A stretch of 64,000 nt of DNA, taken from contig NW_019775502.1 of assembly GCF_001039355.2 (NCBI RefSeq), forward strand, positions 435,589-499,588, in the 5' to 3' direction. The position numbers and the translations under genes are program-made. The stretch is from Lingula anatina (taxonomy: Eukaryota; Brachiopoda; Lingulata; Lingulida; Lingulidae). Of this stretch, positions 1 through 11,760 are shown in pieces. Numbering within the stretch: position 1 is the stretch's first letter; the number at the start of each line of letters is the position of its first letter. The notes beneath the pieces are model-generated. The model did not search any database, was not told the origin of the DNA, and saw nothing but the letters and a program-made list of their open reading frames with translations.

Positions 1-235
1 TCAGAATTCTAATATCAAGAGGGGATTATTGATGTGATTTTTGATTGATTGAACCCGAATCATAGTTCTAAACTGCACCAAATGACACAGTTTGCCCTCC
101 AAAACACAAAAACCCACACCAAGGGGGCAAGGGTTGGCTTCGCATACGAGACCTGTCATTCTTTAAAAAAACTGGACTCCTCCTTTACGTCATCCTGGAT
201 CCGACCCTTTGGAAGATATGTGTTTGGTACATAAA
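1..235. repeat. Interspersed MITE-like repeat, family R1 (cut by window edge)
   Basis: The block is a diverged copy of the sequence at 51217-51742. Both share the stretch reading AATCATAGTTCTAAACTG, then ACCAAATGACA, the phrase GGCTTCGCAT, and an end reading ATCCTGGATCCG. It lies in an intron of the LRRC74-like gene, downstream of exon 6. The reading frame at 49-234 is part of the repeat and is not a gene. Confidence 0.7.
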
Positions 236-264
236 ATGCCTAGCTCGTTTTTGCTAATACTTAC

Positions 265-2848
265 TTCTAATATTTCTGCGATATGATGAGCATCATTTTC
301 ACCGAAACCGTTGCCTACAATTATAAATGGAAAATGCATGTTCATGTATCTTTAGGGACAATTGTCATAAGATGATATTAAATGCTTGCATTGTATGATA
401 TAGGTCTAGATGACATCGAATACATTGTCCAATTCTTACTTAAGTCACATAAGCCCACCAGTTTTGCTATGTATTCAACAACTACATGCGCATGTATGTA
501 TAATAAGCATTCAAACCAGACAGGCTACATGTATACTTGTACGAGATTTTGTTTTCAGTCTTTCACTCGATTCTCCATATTTTGTTGTAGGAATAACCTC
601 AAAAACAAAATATCCAATGTATAAAACTGACCGTAATTTTACCTGAGAGATCCAACGTCTTCAGATAGCGACTATTGATAACCTCTTCGGCCAATACCTT
701 TAACCCAATGCGGGTGATGTTGTTTTCAGCGAGTGTCTGGAACGGAATACAGTAATATAGTATACATGCTGCTTGAAATGGTTGATCATATAACAATATT
801 TAGTCAATAACCGTGACAATTTATTTTAAAACCGGGTTATTGGTACTGCCGTGCTGTTCTTAATATTTTAATAAAACTCAACGTTCTAAAATTAAAAACT
901 CTAATGCTTACAGTGTATTAATATTTATATGCAAGAAGATGACACAGTTTTTTCGAACTCACAAAATCAAAATTTACTTAATGAAAGTTGGATTATAATG
1001 AAATTATTCTAATTCTCACCAGACTGGTAACGTAGTAGTTCTCCCTCAGTAAGTCTGACACGTAAACAGCGCCCTCGTCACCCATTTTGTTCCCGGTAAG
1101 ATCCAACACCTTCACGTTACAATTACGCTGAAATATTAATAATACTTCTGTAAAACAGAAAACTATGCTTGTTTCTGCGAAAAGATAGAAATGATAAATA
1201 TGCAAATTTAAAGATGTGCAATATCTATAAAAGATGCTAGTTTAACTGTCAGAAATTTAGACCGGTGAGAGGACGTCGAAGAGAAAGAGAAGTGAAACAT
1301 AGCCTCTCATGTGAAGCCGTCCACTTAATTATCAGATATTTATAATTTAGTAATCGTTACGTACCACAAGTCCCAGTACACAGGCTTTTGTCTCGGAAGG
1401 TCCCATGGGTCTCCGCGCTATCTTCACTTGGTCGTGGATGACGCTTTTCACCACGGACCTGGCTGGGTTCACACCTGTCTGTCTACAGGCCGCCACGTAC
1501 GCCTTCACGTCGGGGTGGTTCATTTCGTCGTCAGAGTCTTCGTTGTCCTGGTCGTCTGATTGAGGGATACAAAGACAGAAATGAAAGGGGCATCTTGACC
1601 AAGTATTGGGGCATTTTTGCATTATACCTTTTTCACTATGCGGTTCCTGTTACATGTACGAGGAAGAGCATGTTTAGGCCTGGATACCAGTACATGTAGG
1701 CCTATGTTCTTTAACAAGAACACAAACGGACACAAAAGAACACAAAATTGCAAAAAGAAAAAAAAAAGCTAATCGAATTGAATACCTGGCTTAAAGTCAC
1801 CACATAATTTAGATAAACGTTGAAAACCAAAGACTTATAAGCCGGTGGTATATTGCGAAAACATAATAAAAACACGCCTTTTTCACATTTAATCTCGCTT
1901 ATTTCTAAAACAGACCTTTATCGAAGTCGAACTCTCCGCTCTCCTCCTCGTCGTCTCGTGCGTCGTCATGTTGCAGTGCATTGTGGGGCTGATCGTCCTT
2001 GTCATTCTGCGCCTGCTCCAGGAGCTTCTTTTTCCGAATCACTTTTTTCCCTGACACCTTCCCCCGGACTCCGCCCTCCGCTCGCAGCTTGGAGAAGGTC
2101 TGATTGGCCATAGACTGGACGTGAGCGAACCCCTTTAGCTTTGTCCATCTTCTCTGGACGTTGGAGGACGGGATTTTTGGTTTCTTAGGACAGAAAAACA
2201 ATGAAAATAATAAAAGAAAGGCAAATAATACGGTGCGCTTGTTATTTTCATGGATGAATATTGGAAATACTAATGTAAACCTGGGTTTTAATTTAAAATG
2301 ACTTGCACACTGTTGCTGTGCCCCCACATTTAAAAGTGCTGCTATTCACATCTTGTCACAACGCAACGTCCTAAATTAAACCCAAAAACACACACATAAA
2401 ACTCTTTCGAAATTCACTGTAACATATATAACGTAGCATTTATATTTCGTTAAATTCACCCCAACAAAAACATGGTGTGCGAACATCAAAATTTCACCCA
2501 AGAGCGGACCTTTTCCCTGCTAAAAAGGGCGGTTGGTTCAAACCTTCCAAAGCCCCTACCATTTACCAGGCCACAGATTAGATTTTTCACCAGATATTCA
2601 CAGATATGTCTCCGGTTAAATTCACAGTTAATCGCCTCAGCAAAAAAGTCCATAAATAATTACAGAGGTTACAAAGCCCCCAACGCCACCCCCATCCCCA
2701 CCCACACCCCCACCCAAACCCCACCCCGGCTACGGGCCTGGGTAAAACATGTATCTAGTAGTACATATCATACCTGTAATCCAGGGTCCTCCTCCTCCTC
2801 TCCGTCACCATCAGTACCACCAGTTTTGATAAATGCACTGACGTTCAT
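265..2848 (-). CDS. LRRC74: LRRC74-like leucine-rich-repeat protein, 5' six exons (3' end outside window)
   Basis: Six coding exons join in phase on the minus strand: 2774-2848 (ATG at 2848), 1916-2183, 1365-1555, 1020-1127, 643-736 and 265-314. All have GT donors and AG acceptors, and 262 codons are visible. The N-terminus is acidic (a four-Glu run near residue 17) and then Lys/Arg-rich. From about residue 183 there are three ribonuclease-inhibitor-type LRRs spaced exactly 28 residues apart, with cores VKVLDLTGNKMGDEG, VTSLTLAENNITRIG and LKTLDLSGNGFGEND. The segment just before the repeats, with YVAACRQTGVNP, resembles the conserved pre-LRR region of LRRC74A/B proteins. The last visible exon ends in phase 0 at GTAAGT, so more LRRs are expected beyond the left edge. 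The family's molecular function is poorly known; no signal peptide or membrane segment is visible. Family assignment rests on remembered resemblance and could be another cytosolic RI-like LRR protein. Confidence 0.8.
2566..2640. repeat. Interspersed repeat, family R2
   Basis: The core reads CCACAGATT, then TTTTTCACCAGATATTCAC, then AGATATGTCTC. It matches other copies at 7744-7793, 8731-8790, 46118-46220, 50021-50103 and 52380-52660. It lies in intron 1 of the LRRC74-like gene. The reading frame at 2472-2903 is a by-product of this repeat, and its antisense overlaps exon 1. Confidence 0.6.
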
Positions 2849-5800
2849 CTTAAATTGTGGTAGCCACGTTGCTGAAGTTGTATCTATTATTTATATACCT
2901 TAAAGCAGCCGGTGAAATCGCTGTCTCAGTCCCTATGATAGGGCCAAGGAACGCATGTTGTTGAGTAAAATTCACGTCAACTATTATCCATTTTTACACG
3001 TTGATTAAGTCGGTTATTAGCGAAAAAATGTTGTAAGTCTTGGATCATACCGATGACTTCTACTCTGCCTTGATATTCTCAGTACAAGTCGTCACATTTC
3101 ACTGAGAAGTCCGTCAACATAAAATCGCAGCGCCTGTTTATAAGTCCTTTACGAGCGGACACGGTTGTATGTAATCTCCAATATACAGTACACCACGGTC
3201 TCTATTGTTGACGCTGGGTTACAACTGTACTGTATTGTTCCGGCCTTTCTCTAAGCACAAAAGTTAGAGTGAAAACGATTTTCCGGTTCTCTGTTTATTT
3301 TGTTTAACTTCAACAAGTTTAGAATTAGAAGTTTATTCTTGTTTGGAATAAATCTAATGTTTTCCAAGTGGATGAAGGCATTGAAAGGTTGCATGTTTCT
3401 TTCACATATTTCGCGATAATGGCAAACGATACATGTACCAGTGCAAAATTATAACTAATCAGAAATGTACCATTGAATGATATGGGAAAGCTGACAAAAT
3501 AATCTGCGACTTAATTAATACTGTAAGGGAATGTTAAGAGTGCAAACAACTATAAATAACTGAGAGCTTTCCCTTAACGTAAGATCCAATATTAAATTTT
3601 TGAATTAAAATCTACCTATTATCTTATTATAATGCAGGTTTAACTGTATGAATAAAAAATTCACTTTGATATCTTTTCCTTTACATATATTTTTTCTATT
3701 TTAAGCGATTTTAACTGTATCATCATAGAAGCTTAAATTAATTATNTAATATGTTTTCCTTTACATATATTTTTTTTCTATTTTAAGCGATTTTTAACTG
3801 TATCATCATAGAAGCTTAAATTAATTATGGGGGGGGGGGCATCCGGGCTGCTCAGGTCTATTAATAAACAAATTGAAGTCTTAATATTCTTATCATTAAA
3901 ATGCTTGTTAACGCAGAGACTGATAAAAATACATATGTATATTTTAAAAGACACAAATACACTTTGTTTAAAATAAAATGTATGTAATGTATAAAAAAAT
4001 TCACTTTAATATGTTTTCCTTTACATATATTTTTTTTCTATTTTAAGCGATTTTTAACTGTATCATCATAGAAGCTTAAATTAATTATGGGGGGGGGGGC
4101 ATCCGGGCTGCTCAGGTCTATTAATAAACAAATTGGAGACTTAATATGCTTATCATTAAAATGCTTGTAAACACAGAGACTGATAAAAATACATATGTAT
4201 GTTTTAAAAGACACAAATACACTTTGTTTAAAATAAAATGTGTGTAATTAAAAAAAAAAATTAACAAAAATTAACACAGTGATGGATGGCATTATATAAA
4301 ACTCTTAAATAAAGCGATTGTGTTATAACAAGTCCTATGAACCATCCAGGCTCCAGCACAATCAAAGGTAATATAAAGCTAAAATACCGACCACTGAATA
4401 ATTTTTAGCCCTTTCTAGTGAATTATTAGGTGATGAAGGGAGTGGGAGTGTGAAGTTTTCATCCATGCAAATTTTTGAGGAATGTGTTCAAATTTATTTA
4501 AACATCTGTATTTTCTATTTCATTTGTCTTCATGCACACTGCCAGAGAAACTAAAACCGCAGCAAATGCTGCTAAACAGAAAATAAATACAACCGGAGGA
4601 GTCCTTTGGCATTCTCATATTGGTGATGTCATCGCCATTGTTGGATTGTACACTTGTCAAAATAAAATGGGTTTTGCTTTCCACTCACTCTAATCCAAGG
4701 GACCACATTTTGGTATCCTTGTTACAATTTCCAAATGCATCATTGATTGATAACTCACACAGAAAGGACCGATATAAGCGCGCGAGAGCTATACAGATAA
4801 AGAAAAATCGACGGAAGGCAGAACTAATTTCACTGATCTTTCTTATTGCAAACAGGATCTGGCAGGACGCGGAAAAACTTTAAAAAATGTAAAAAAAAAA
4901 AAAAAAAAAAAAAACCATGATAATACATAACCAGTAAACATAAGTTTATAAAAATAAACATCTTTAAATACATGAAAATAAACTTTCTATTTATGACAAT
5001 CAAAGAAAGTGCCACATATGTAAAACAGAATATTATGTAGGCTACACAGGTAAGACTATGAATATATGTGCATCATCATGATTAAATTAACATTATCACA
5101 ATTAAACACTCATCATTTATGCGTTTCCTTATAAATTATAAATTCAAGTTACTGTGATCTGACTGTAAGTAGCTGATCGAGAACAAGGATATGCAAGTCT
5201 GCCTCACTCATTCAAGACCTCTTCGCAACCCCACAAACAAAAAATTATAACTTTTGTTCACTCGTTACCTCATAATTTTTAGGATGATGAGTCTTATTGA
5301 ATATTTGATATATATTTTTATCCAGTAGGTCATAACATTAAATACAGACAATAATTTGTTACGTTGTAAAAATTGTTAAAATGATAAGGATAGTGGGGTT
5401 GTACATGTACAGTATAATAAAAGCGGCCTTGTTTGACCAAATCTCGAACAATCGACATTTTTGCTGCCTTCTTTTTTGTTGTGAATGGGGTTATGAAAGT
5501 TTATTGTACACTGGAATGAATGAGATATAAAAGGAGACACTGAATGGAGTGAAATAAGAATATGCATACTAAATGGAGTTGCCCTGAATATTTAAAGTTG
5601 TCAAATATGTAAATATTGCATTGGTTGTGCTGGATGCAACACCCGCCTCCTCCACCACAATCAAATTAAATAAAAACCTTACCGTTGGATTTCAAGTTGT
5701 GATCAGATATTTGAAAAGCTATAACGTAAACACACACACACACACACTCATATATAGCTGTATATCACATGGATTTTTTTAAATTAAAAGGCAAATCGGA

Positions 5801-5854
5801 TTAAATGCGAGACGCATGCGCGTTGTTTGCCTTATGTGCCGTGTTTCTGTATTT
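2849..5854. other. Intergenic region between LRRC74-like 5' end and TNF receptor 3' end
   Basis: No exon could be supported. The region holds the tandem repeat at 3649-4262, an A-run at about 4889-4912 and a short (CA)n at about 5732-5747. The frame at 4620-4883 is followed directly by the A-run, which could mark the 3' end of an old retroposed sequence; its product is not recognisable. The promoter of the LRRC74-like gene should lie just above 2848, but no TATA box stands out. Confidence 0.5.
3649..4262. repeat. Tandem repeat, period about 260 bp, two full copies and one partial
   Basis: A unit beginning ATGTTTTCCTTTACATATAT recurs at 3751 and 4011. A shortened copy at about 3649-3745 ends at the single N (3746). 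Each full unit carries a run of ten or more Gs and the phrase CATCCGGGCTGCTCAGG. The two full copies are nearly identical, so the array is young or partly collapsed in assembly. The N sits exactly at a copy junction. Confidence 0.85.
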
Positions 5855-8800
5855 TCATGTTGTCGTATACAAATGCTCGCTGCTATGATGTGAGTGAACG
5901 TTGCAGTTCTCAGATTCCGATTCTGTGTCACATTGGTTGACACGGTCCGCTGGCTCTGGTGCGATCCCAACAATCGTTTCATCCTGATTACGACTATTTA
6001 GTCCGGTGTCATCTGTTGCAGGGTCATTGGACATGAAATTATCATAATAACCACGAAGAGGCTGATCATCGGCTGTATGTTCTTGTGAAATCATGCGGTT
6101 ACCTTCCTCTGCTCTAGCATTTTTCTTTTGCCATACGCATTTAGGTCTAAGAAGTACAATCATAACCAACGATGATACTACAGCCATCCCCAAAACAATT
6201 ATTATAATAACATATGAATTCGTGTTCTTCCCATCTGGTTGCGTCGGTGTTGCATTTACTAGAAAAAAAAACAATGCACAGTAAAAATGAATTCAAAATA
6301 AAAAGGACTTTTATTTAAAAGTGATTAAAATCACTCCCCCTCCAAAAAAATGAGAGAAATACAATTCGTTGCCTTTTTTTCTTCAGAAGCTTTTAAAAGT
6401 CTTAATACGAACACATGTATGTTTCTTAAAAAACAATACATTTAAGCTAGACACGCCTCTTAAATCTAAAAAAAACATATCAAATATAAATTTTGTATAT
6501 TGTAGCCCACGAATCTGCAGGTAGGACAAGGCACGGTTTTAATTTTGAAGTTTCTCATGGCTACATCTCAAATCCCTGCCGGTCGAAAACCTAGATATAA
6601 CCAAAGCTTGTAAATATGTGGAATAAATTTTGGAACAAATGCCTCACATTGACGGTGAGTAGTAAATTGAGGTACATGTAGTAACTATATATGCAACAGT
6701 GAGCAGTCATTCTCGAAGAGTTAATTAAAGCTTACTCAATTCAGTGGTACTTGGAATCACGAGCGTTTTCATCGGCACTGCCATCAAGTCGGTTTGGTCA
6801 TGTGCATATGTTATTTTTGGTTTTACCTGGACGATGTCTACCTTGATGCAGTCCCCCGTCACGTCATCGTACTTATAACCTGAATAATTCAGTAAAAAGG
6901 AAATAATGTAAATTTAATATCGTAAACTGCATATCTTCATAAATAGCAACAAATACCAGTAAATGAAATAAACACAAAAAGCTTTACAGGAATGTCAAAT
7001 TTATGGATCGTCACGTACGTGTATTCTACGGTGCGCACCTCCCCCTTTTAATTGAACGCATGATAACATAATAACGATAAACAACACTAGTGAGTAGAAC
7101 ATGTACATGCTACAAATCGATACCTGGTAAGCACATTCCACACTTTATGTCATTGAACCTTGTGCAGTTTTCCAACACTTCTTGTCCCTCCTCACAACTC
7201 TTGCACTCATCACAGACAGTTGCTTCATCATATTCCAAAGAATACGTTTCTCCGTCTTTACATGGGGCGCATATTGTGTCTGTGTAATTTTGGCACTCAA
7301 ATATAGTTCCCTCCCCTTTGCTGTGGTCACACTTCGTGCATCTTCGGCAAGTTACGTCTCCGTTTTCGAGCCGGACCTTATAATGCGTAAAATAATCGCA
7401 GTCTGTTTCGGTGGTGTTGATGACGCTTCCCATGCATGGGGTCACTACAATAAGCTCTACTCGAAATAATAAGCCTAAAGCCTGGAAAAAGAATGAGACT
7501 ATGACAGATTGAGACATGTACATTAGACATGCTTAAAAAATACCTGTATGTTTTAAAGATATACCCGAAAATCTAAAGTTCTACAATCCCTCTTGGTAAT
7601 GCTGTGAGTGCAAGTATGCTACAACATGGAGAGTTATTTTATTGGACAAAAATAATTGCTGTCTGTTTTGTAGTATCCTCTACTAGAGCCACATAATTTA
7701 TTATGTGGACTTTTTCTCTGACGCGTGAAAAACCGTCAATTTAACCAGAGCATATCTGTGAATATTTAGTGAAAAATCAATATGTAACCCAGGCAGAATG
7801 TGAACTTATGGTACAGACTGCATTAATTGGATGTAGGATGTAGGATTTTGCTAAGAGGAGCAGGGAGGCGTCAGGATAATAAATTTAGCCTTGCTTCGAT
7901 CGCTAAATAGGTGAGAATAATTTCACTATAATACATGTACAGTATGTAGGGCACAGGCTTGAAAAGTTGCTTTTCAATCTCGTTTCAGTGACTACACTTC
8001 TGTCTGCAATGAGAATAGGAGGGATTTTTGCATGTAATATAACCATGCATAGCATCTGTCTCCATCTCCCGATCCGCGCCTGGGATAGAGCCAGCTACCC
8101 CCTGTACAAGGTATCATTTAAATTATTATCAATAAACAAGAAACTTTATTAAATTAATTTTTACCCCTCCTTGTCATTCACGACACATCACCCTGCACAC
8201 TACGAGTGGCTCCCATAAGCCTGCACCCTAGCCCACAGCATTATAACATACACAATTTATATTCTGCAAATAATGCCTAAAGAAAAATATAATTTGCTAG
8301 TTTTGGTGATTATGTTATTTTTGTATGGCGTAAACAGGTGCCGACCTCTTACTTAAGGCCTTAAGATGTTGGAGTGTTTATGGGTCAATCTAAAAATACC
8401 TACCAATGGCACACTTCCATTTCAAAAAGCCTTTTTTTTCTTGGCGCTTGGGGATTATTTCTGTTTTCTCTATTGTATTGACTCTTTAGGACCCTAGGTC
8501 GACATTCGTTTTGAATAATAAAACCGATTTTATGGGGTTTTTTTGTGCGTTATTGTAGACTAGTATGGTACTCTTATATCTATTTATGTGGTTTTCAAGT
8601 TCATACACCCAATTTTTACATCATGTAGCATTTTGCTGCAATCGTTTCCTACAATCCAAAAGTAGGATTTAACTACACGTAGTAGGTTACACGCAAGCGC
8701 TTAGAGAGAGACAGACCTAGCCTCCACTAAGGCCACAGATTAATTTTCACTAAATATTCATGAATATATCCCTGGCAAACTATGGCAATTTTATCTGCTG

Positions 8801-8989
8801 TGAAGATAATCATGAATTACACATGAAGATATCAGTAAAAACGAGTTAAAATCAAGCTGTGGTAGAGAATGACAGACCCAAATCGTAGCAACAACAATGG
8901 GTGCTTGTATGTTTACGCGGGACTGCTGTAACGTCCAAACCTTGAATCGAAGCTAGATGTGCACTACCTACCTTAAACATAAGCCTCAT
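5855..8989 (-). CDS. Tumour necrosis factor receptor superfamily member, no death domain
   Basis: Four exons join in phase: 8972-8989 (18 nt, ATG at 8989), 7124-7481, 6736-6879 and 5855-6258. Together they give 307 residues. The signal peptide is split by intron 1: six residues, then ALGLLFRVELIVV. Residues about 30-135 are cysteine-rich, with the TNFR spacing CRRCTKC, CAPC, CDECKSC and a final CGMCLPG joined to GYKYDD by splicing, making about two full modules plus a partial one. Three N-glycosylation sequons are visible (NTT, NYT, NCT). A linker rich in Ser/Thr/Pro leads to a transmembrane helix at about 189-212 with YVIIIIVLGMAVV. The cytoplasmic tail of about 95 residues is acidic and has no death-domain pattern and no canonical TRAF2 PxQxT motif. 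It is expected to be a type I plasma-membrane receptor for a TNF-like ligand; the ligand cannot be inferred. The first exon is the least certain, but both phase and the completed signal peptide support it. Confidence 0.87.
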
Positions 8990-11676
8990 TGCAGCAACTG
9001 ACATGCAGTGACTTACACTGAGCTTTGCATTTGCATGCAGAGCATTTTCATCATATCATGATTATATCTCCAGTACAGTTTGTACCTGGTGTCATGCATC
9101 GAAGCTGGTGCTCGCATATATCTTAACACTGTAAACAAACTGTTTTTAGGTCGACGTTATATATAGCGCTGCCCTTGTAAACAGAAGTGTCAATAATTGG
9201 AAAAAGCAGTTCTCGGAAGAACACATTTCCTGAATAGTAGCAGTTTTACTGACATATTGTACAGTCTACGAACATGTTTCTTAACCCATCCCTGATTGTC
9301 ATCTCACATGCATTTATAAGACAACTTTTTTTTTGGTAGAATAATTCTGTTTTGTTACATGTATATGGGACCACAGAAAAATATGTTAATAATTGCATGA
9401 TCTGTACTATGACGTTCACAATAAAGACATGCTGCTAGAGCTGTCAGTACACTGTGCTTTTATTTAATTAAAAATTCAAGTAATAAACTGATAAAAACTA
9501 AAGATGTGTAAATATAATATTGACTTAAGCAACTAGGCAACTGATCCAGGGGGTTGATCCAGGGTTGATCCAGGGATTTTGTTGACGTGCGTTGTTTGAC
9601 CTTGACTTCCTTTTTGATCAATATTAGTATAGTGTTTTCTTCTGTTCAAGACTAACACATTAATACATAATATAGATTTTGGCGGGAAGTGGACAACAGG
9701 CCCTACTTGCATTTTACTTTCTCTTTCCATTTCGGAGGAGTTCAAAGAAAATTCAGAGCATGTTTTGCCTTCACATTTCTAAAGATATCTATAATGCTAA
9801 ACCAAATAAAGCAATTGTAGACGTGGTAAGGTAATGCGGCTTTCCGAAACAGATGATTCGGTTACCGCCCCTACAAAAAAGGACCACAGATTATTCATGA
9901 TTGTTACATCTACTTTCATTGCAAGATACCCCCTAGCCTATTTCATCATATCCTTTTTTTTTTCAGAGAACGACACAAAATATGCTTAAAACTCTAAGAA
10001 TAATAGGAGTGAAAGTTAATGGTCTGGTTAAAATCCTTTTCGCTAAATTAACAGGAAATCCGGAAGCGCACCTTGTCTTTTATTATCTATGGAATTTATC
10101 ACCACAATTTCGTCTGGATTTTTCAGGTGGGGAGGGGACACAAGGGCAAAGAAATTTCTTTGCTCGACAAATACAAACGAGCCACCTTTATTACATTAAT
10201 GTATAACATGTGGATGAAAGGGACAGAAAGTTGCTTGGTTTTGTCTGGACTCGTTTTATTTTTTAGAGGTGAACAGGGTGAGGTTTGGTAGAGAATGGTC
10301 TGAGAGGTGTCTTGAACGCTGGGGGAGGGGGTGGGCACGTGGCCGGTGTGTCCCTCCCGTCTGGTTAGTTAATTATTTTCTAATTTTTTTGCAATTTGTC
10401 GACTTGTTTTATAATTAGGAACATATCGACCAAATATACATGTAAGTTCAAAATGAATATAAAAAAGTGAAGGATTGATGAAATTGAAAGTGAAAGTACC
10501 ACCCCGCCAGTGGAAAAAGTTTCATTTTCGCTTTTCATTTCGGAGAAGGTAGTGTAAAGGGTCAATAAAACACTGTTTTGTCTTCCAAGAAGACATCGAT
10601 ATGCAGCTACCTGGTTCGATAGCTTAAAGTCAATATGACCTGTTTAGCTAGTACTCAAATGCTTGAGTCTGACTCAGATTTTAGTGTTGTACAGGCAGGC
10701 GCGTCTCACAAAAGGAATCCGATTCAACTGTTTTTCATCAGTGGGAGAACATTCAGAATCAGCATATGTTTTAAATGAATTGAAGAAATTATAAAAAAAG
10801 AATCAATTTTACCTATATTTAAAAAAAATCGTTTGAAATTTTAATTTAATCTAATGATGATTCCGGGTCTGTAGAACCTAAGGCTCCAGAGCAGAGTGAT
10901 GAAGAAAGCCTGTGAAGTCATCGGGTTATAATTACCAAGTCTGCGGTAAACCAAATCCGTGTCAGAAAAAAGTTTTCAAGAGGAATTTCTCAGCCAAAGT
11001 TGCAGTGACTCATCTCAAAATGTAATAAAGCAGTTACGTGGTTTATGACAAACTTGTAGTGGAACGGAGCAAAATTACGTAAGTAAATTGTGTAACTACG
11101 ACTACGACGTACTTTATTTAAAGACTGGTTATAATAAAATCAATATTTATCATGATAAAGTGCATGTGGGGCGGATTTGTTAAAGTGCACAGAAAAAGTT
11201 ATCAGCATGACAAGGGTATTACACGCATTAAGACACGAAAGATATATAGAAATAATCGAAAATCACTATGAGTATTTGTTCTTGACCTTATTTCATTTAC
11301 TATTATTTATTTATTTATTTTGGTAAAATAAAAGTGTTTGCCATAGTGCGCGTTAAGGGATTCAGATATGCTGGTGTTTTATCGTCTCAATATTCTCACG
11401 GTACTGTATTTTTTCCTTTGTAAAAAAAAAACATATCTGGGCACGAAAACAGCTCATTATCTATACCAGCAATATAAGTAATGAACACACCAAACGTACA
11501 TCCGGGTCAGCTACATAAATTTTATAAATGGGCAAACATAAATTAATTTTTCTGCGCCCCCCTCCCCTCCCCTCCTGCCGTGCCCACTTTTCGTTTCGTT
11601 GAAACCGTTTTCATGCAAATTGGATACTTCAGGATGTGGTTTTTACGACGGTCGCAAACGTTTCCTACCACACACT
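8990..11676. other. Shared upstream region of the divergent TNF receptor and Ly6-like genes
   Basis: The genes on either side point away from each other, so this 2.7 kb should hold both promoters. Three tandem GATCCAGGG units lie at about 9543-9575, and R2-like CCACAGATTATTCATGA occurs at about 9892. A possible isolated exon sits at 10132-10203 (separate entry). Otherwise nothing coding was recognised. Confidence 0.45.
10132..10203 (+). other. Possible isolated exon, unrecognised
   Basis: A pyrimidine-rich acceptor ending TTTTTCAG is followed by an open frame reading VGRGHKGKEISLLDKYKRA and a few more residues, then a possible donor GTATAA. The peptide looks more protein-like than the surrounding sequence. 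No neighbouring exon in matching phase was found and no family was recognised, so this may be chance. Confidence 0.15.
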
Positions 11677-11685
11677 TATATATAA
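11677..11685 (+). promoter_or_regulatory. TATA box of the Ly6-like gene
   Basis: TATATATAA stands 76 bases before the ATG at 11761. With a start site about 30 bases downstream, this leaves a short 5' UTR of roughly 45-50 bases, consistent with a compact TATA-driven gene. Confidence 0.5.
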
Positions 11686-11760
11686 CCTTGAGAACGAAGA
11701 ACCTGTTCCCTCTTTGAACCGGATTCTACCACTTGCATGTAGTAGTATACATTATTCATT

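Noticed and set aside
2472-2903. Plus-strand 143-codon frame
   Set aside because: It consists of R2 repeat and low-complexity Thr/Pro sequence and overlaps exon 1 of the LRRC74-like gene in antisense.
8987-9062. Octamer-like ATTTGCAT and TATAAT near the TNF receptor start
   Set aside because: Both are short AT-rich matches expected by chance in this composition; not reported as promoter features.
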